Source: Serratia sp. DD3
GTDB lineage: Bacteria > Pseudomonadota > Gammaproteobacteria > Enterobacterales > Enterobacteriaceae
Direction of reading: 5' to 3'
Assembly: GCF_000496755.2 (NCBI RefSeq)
Contig: NZ_AYKS02000071.1
Span: 62,001 to 126,000, forward strand
Length of the DNA stretch: 64,000 bases
Shown here piece after piece: positions 61,922-64,000 of this stretch (positions are counted from its first letter, which is position 1; the number at the start of each line of letters is the position of its first letter). The notes under the pieces are model-generated. The model ran no database searches. It was not told the origin of the DNA and was given only the letters and a program-made list of their open reading frames with translations. The translations under genes were made by a program, and so were the position numbers.

Positions 61922-63237
61922 GGCACCGGGTTGACCGCTCGGCCTTGGCGACGAATTTCAAAGTACAGCGACGGTGTACCCTGCCCACCACTGGTACCCA
62001 CCAAGGCAATGGGTTGGCCAGCACGCACTTGTGCATCGACGTTAACCAACGCACTCTGATTGTAACCGTACAGACTCATATCACCCTGGCCGTGGTCAAC
62101 GACGATCACCAGGCCGTAACCTTGCAGCCAGTCAGCCAGCAGAACCCGGCCATCGGCAATGGCTTTTACTTCGCTGCCTTCTCGAGCTTCGATCACAATC
62201 CCTTTCCAGCGTAACTCACCCTGCAGTTGTTCGCCAAAATTATGTTGGACGCGACCTCGCACTGGCCACATCGCTTGCCCAGATGGCTGACCCAAACCGC
62301 CGGTTCGTGCCATCAATGAACGTTCGCTTTCACTGGGTTTATAGCTGGTGCCGGTTTTTTTCGCCTGCTGTTCTTTGACCTTCACTTGTTCACGTACTTT
62401 AGTCGCTTCACGCGCTTCCCGTTCGGCGCGGGCTCTAGCTTCACGTTCTGCCCGGGCGATTTGGTCACGTAGACGGGTTTCGTTCTGGCGTAATTCCACT
62501 AGCCGCTGTTGATCTTTTTCCAACGAGGCTTCTAATGACACCAAGGTTTTTTTACGTGCACTGCGCGCCTGCTCCAACTTTTGTTGCTGGCTTTGCTGTT
62601 CGTTAAGTAGAGATTTTTGTTGACCTTGTTTAGCCACCAGCGAACGTTTCTGTTCCGCCAATTGACGGCGAGTCTGCTTGAGTTGTTCTATGGATTGCTG
62701 GCGTGCTTCATTGAGGTAACCGAAATAGGCGAGAATACGTTCGCTACGTTGGCTTTCTTCACCACTGAGAATAAGCTGCAATGCGCCATGCTGCCCTTGT
62801 CGAAACGCTGCATCAAGTTGCTTGGCGAGGATTTCTTGCTGGGTGGCTTGTTGTTTTTCCAGTTTGGCGATTGAGGTATTAAGGCCAGAAATATCTTTGC
62901 CCAGTACCGTGAGTGTTCCCTGGGTACCATGTAACGCGCGGCTAGCTTGTGCGATGCTTTTTTCTTGCTGCTTGAGCTGATCCTGCAAGGAACTGCGTTT
63001 CTGCTGCTGCCGTTTAACTGCCTGCTCTTTTTCTGCGATGCTCTGCTGGATGTCTTTGAGTTGGGAGTTGTTATCTTCTGCACTGTGGCTGGTTAATGGC
63101 CACAACAATGCGCCAGCAAAAAAAACACTGGCGCAGAGGGTAGCAAACGACCACCCAGCATATTCAGGCCGTGATAGCTTGCCTGAATATGCGTTTGGCG
63201 TTGCCTTTGATAATACAAAAGTGGCCTTCTCCTTCAT
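61906..63237 (-). CDS. envC: Murein hydrolase activator EnvC
   Basis: EnvC activates the amidases AmiA and AmiB at the division site and is held there by FtsEX. The 443-residue protein has an N-terminal signal or anchor (about 28-52), a long coiled coil (about 55-290) rich in Gln, Glu and Lys, and a C-terminal LytM domain (about 310-443). The LytM metal site is degenerate: the family HxxxD and HxH positions are replaced, as in SLYGYN. This fits an activator rather than an enzyme. It is 9 bases downstream of gpmI. Confidence 0.96.
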   Translation of the reverse strand: MKEKATFVLSKATPNAYSGKLSRPEYAGWSFATLCASVFFAGALLWPLTSHSAEDNNSQLKDIQQSIAEKEQAVKRQQQKRSSLQDQLKQQEKSIAQASRALHGTQGTLTVLGKDISGLNTSIAKLEKQQATQQEILAKQLDAAFRQGQHGALQLILSGEESQRSERILAYFGYLNEARQQSIEQLKQTRRQLAEQKRSLVAKQGQQKSLLNEQQSQQQKLEQARSARKKTLVSLEASLEKDQQRLVELRQNETRLRDQIARAEREARARAEREAREATKVREQVKVKEQQAKKTGTSYKPSESERSLMARTGGLGQPSGQAMWPVRGRVQHNFGEQLQGELRWKGIVIEAREGSEVKAIADGRVLLADWLQGYGLVIVVDHGQGDMSLYGYNQSALVNVDAQVRAGQPIALVGTSGGQGTPSLYFEIRRQGRAVNPVPWLGR

Positions 63238-63246
63238 GGAGAAGGA

Positions 63247-64000
63247 TTATTCCACGATGAACAGCGGCTTACCAGTCATCTCTTGCGGGATTTCCATTCC
63301 CATCAATGACAGCATGGTGGGGGCGATATCTGACAGTTTGCCACCTTCTACTGCTTTGGCCGCTTTACCCACATAAATCAACGGTACCGGCAAGCTGGTG
63401 TGTGCGGTGTGCGCCTGACCAGTTGCGGGATCGCGCATTTGTTCTGCGTTGCCATGATCGGCGGTGATCAACAGTTGGCCATCAACGGCTTTCACGGCAT
63501 CAACCACCTGCGCGATGCAGTTATCCAGAGTTTCTACCGCCTTGACAGCGGCTTCGTAAATGCCGGTATGACCTACCATGTCGCCATTCGGGTAGTTACA
63601 GATAATGGTGTCATATTTACCGCTGTTGATCGCAGCCAGCAGTTCTTTGGTGAGTTCTGCTGAACTCATTTCTGGTTGCAGATCGTAGGTGGCGACTTTG
63701 GGCGAGTTGATCAGCAGACGATCTTCACCTTTAAATGGCTCTTCGACACCGCCGTTATAGAAGAAGGTGACATGAGCGTATTTTTCGGTTTCGGAGATGC
63801 GTAGCTGGGTTTTATTGTGTTTCATCAGCCACTCACCGAAGGTATTGGTCAGTGACTCTGGCGGGTAGGCACTGGCCGTCTGAATATCGGCTGCGTACTC
63901 GGTCAACATCACGAAATCACAGAATTTGACCACTTTGCTCCGTGGGAAACCATCGAAATCGGCATTCACAAAGGCACGGGTGATTTGACGCGCACGGTCA
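63247..64000 (-). CDS. gpmI: Cofactor-independent phosphoglycerate mutase, C-terminal half (runs off the right edge)
   Basis: GpmI interconverts 3- and 2-phosphoglycerate with a manganese centre, in glycolysis. The visible 250 residues are the C-terminal part of a protein of about 515. They contain the metal-binding [20 protein letters not shown] and [20 protein letters not shown], ending [15 protein letters not shown]. The frame continues through the window edge ([17 protein letters not shown]), so an apparent start at 63969 is internal. It lies upstream of envC, as in E. coli. Confidence 0.96.
   Translation of the reverse strand, partial: DRARQITRAFVNADFDGFPRSKVVKFCDFVMLTEYAADIQTASAYPPESLTNTFGEWLMKHNKTQLRISETEKYAHVTFFYNGGVEEPFKGEDRLLINSPKVATYDLQPEMSSAELTKELLAAINSGKYDTIICNYPNGDMVGHTGIYEAAVKAVETLDNCIAQVVDAVKAVDGQLLITADHGNAEQMRDPATGQAHTAHTSLPVPLIYVGKAAKAVEGGKLSDIAPTMLSLMGMEIPQEMTGKPLFIVE

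Overview
The window is a chromosomal stretch from an enterobacterium of the Serratia/Yersinia/Rahnella side of the order. This rests on gene order (mnmE-yidC-yidD-rnpA-rpmH|dnaA-dnaN-recF-gyrB), near-identity of the core proteins to their Escherichia coli counterparts, and an LPS-core locus of the Klebsiella/Serratia type (waaE, wabG, waaQ, a wabN-like deacetylase) instead of the E. coli waaGPSBOJYZ type. The species cannot be fixed from the sequence alone. Almost all of it is core genome; accessory material is confined to a few spots.

Layout. 1-10.5 kb: the 5' part of mnmE, then yidC-yidD-rnpA-rpmH leftward and dnaA-dnaN-recF-gyrB rightward. The dnaA control region has a perfect DnaA box and 13 GATC sites in about 450 bp. 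10.6-25.5 kb: yidA, a two-gene ornithine-cyclodeaminase/threonine-dehydratase pair, yidQ, the heat-shock pair ibpA-ibpB with a sigma-32 promoter and RNA thermometer, yidE, avtA, ghrB, yiaC, tag, a LuxR solo regulator and glyQS. Two copies of what looks like one small-RNA gene flank yiaC-tag. 25.7-31.9 kb: yiaF, a cation-efflux-like membrane protein, and mtlA-mtlD-mtlR with three CRP sites.

31.9-35.1 kb is the clearest accessory insert. A 2.97-kb direct repeat interval duplicates the 3' end and terminator of yicC. It carries one 677-residue AlbA_2/HATPase protein and an unusual set of 21-bp phased repeats, found both inside that gene and upstream of it. 35.1-43.1 kb: yicC, rph-pyrE, slmA, dut, coaBC, radC, rpmB-rpmG, mutM, coaD.

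43.1-58.3 kb is the LPS core locus. waaE-waaA and waaQ-wabG-wabH-like run leftward, with a lone GT9 gene between them pointing right. A rightward deacetylase-GT9 pair follows, then a leftward block hldD-waaF-waaC-GT4-waaL-GT2. Together these make ADP-heptose, add Kdo and heptoses to lipid A, extend the outer core and ligate O antigen. 58.5-64 kb: kbl-tdh (threonine catabolism), then yibQ, envC and the C-terminal half of gpmI.

The most unusual signals are the twin small-RNA genes, the yicC-end duplication with a compensatory terminator base pair and the 21-bp repeats, and dispersed palindromic repeats that have settled in essential-gene neighbourhoods. One such repeat is read through in frame at the start of yibQ, and a 156-bp spacer separates dnaN from recF.
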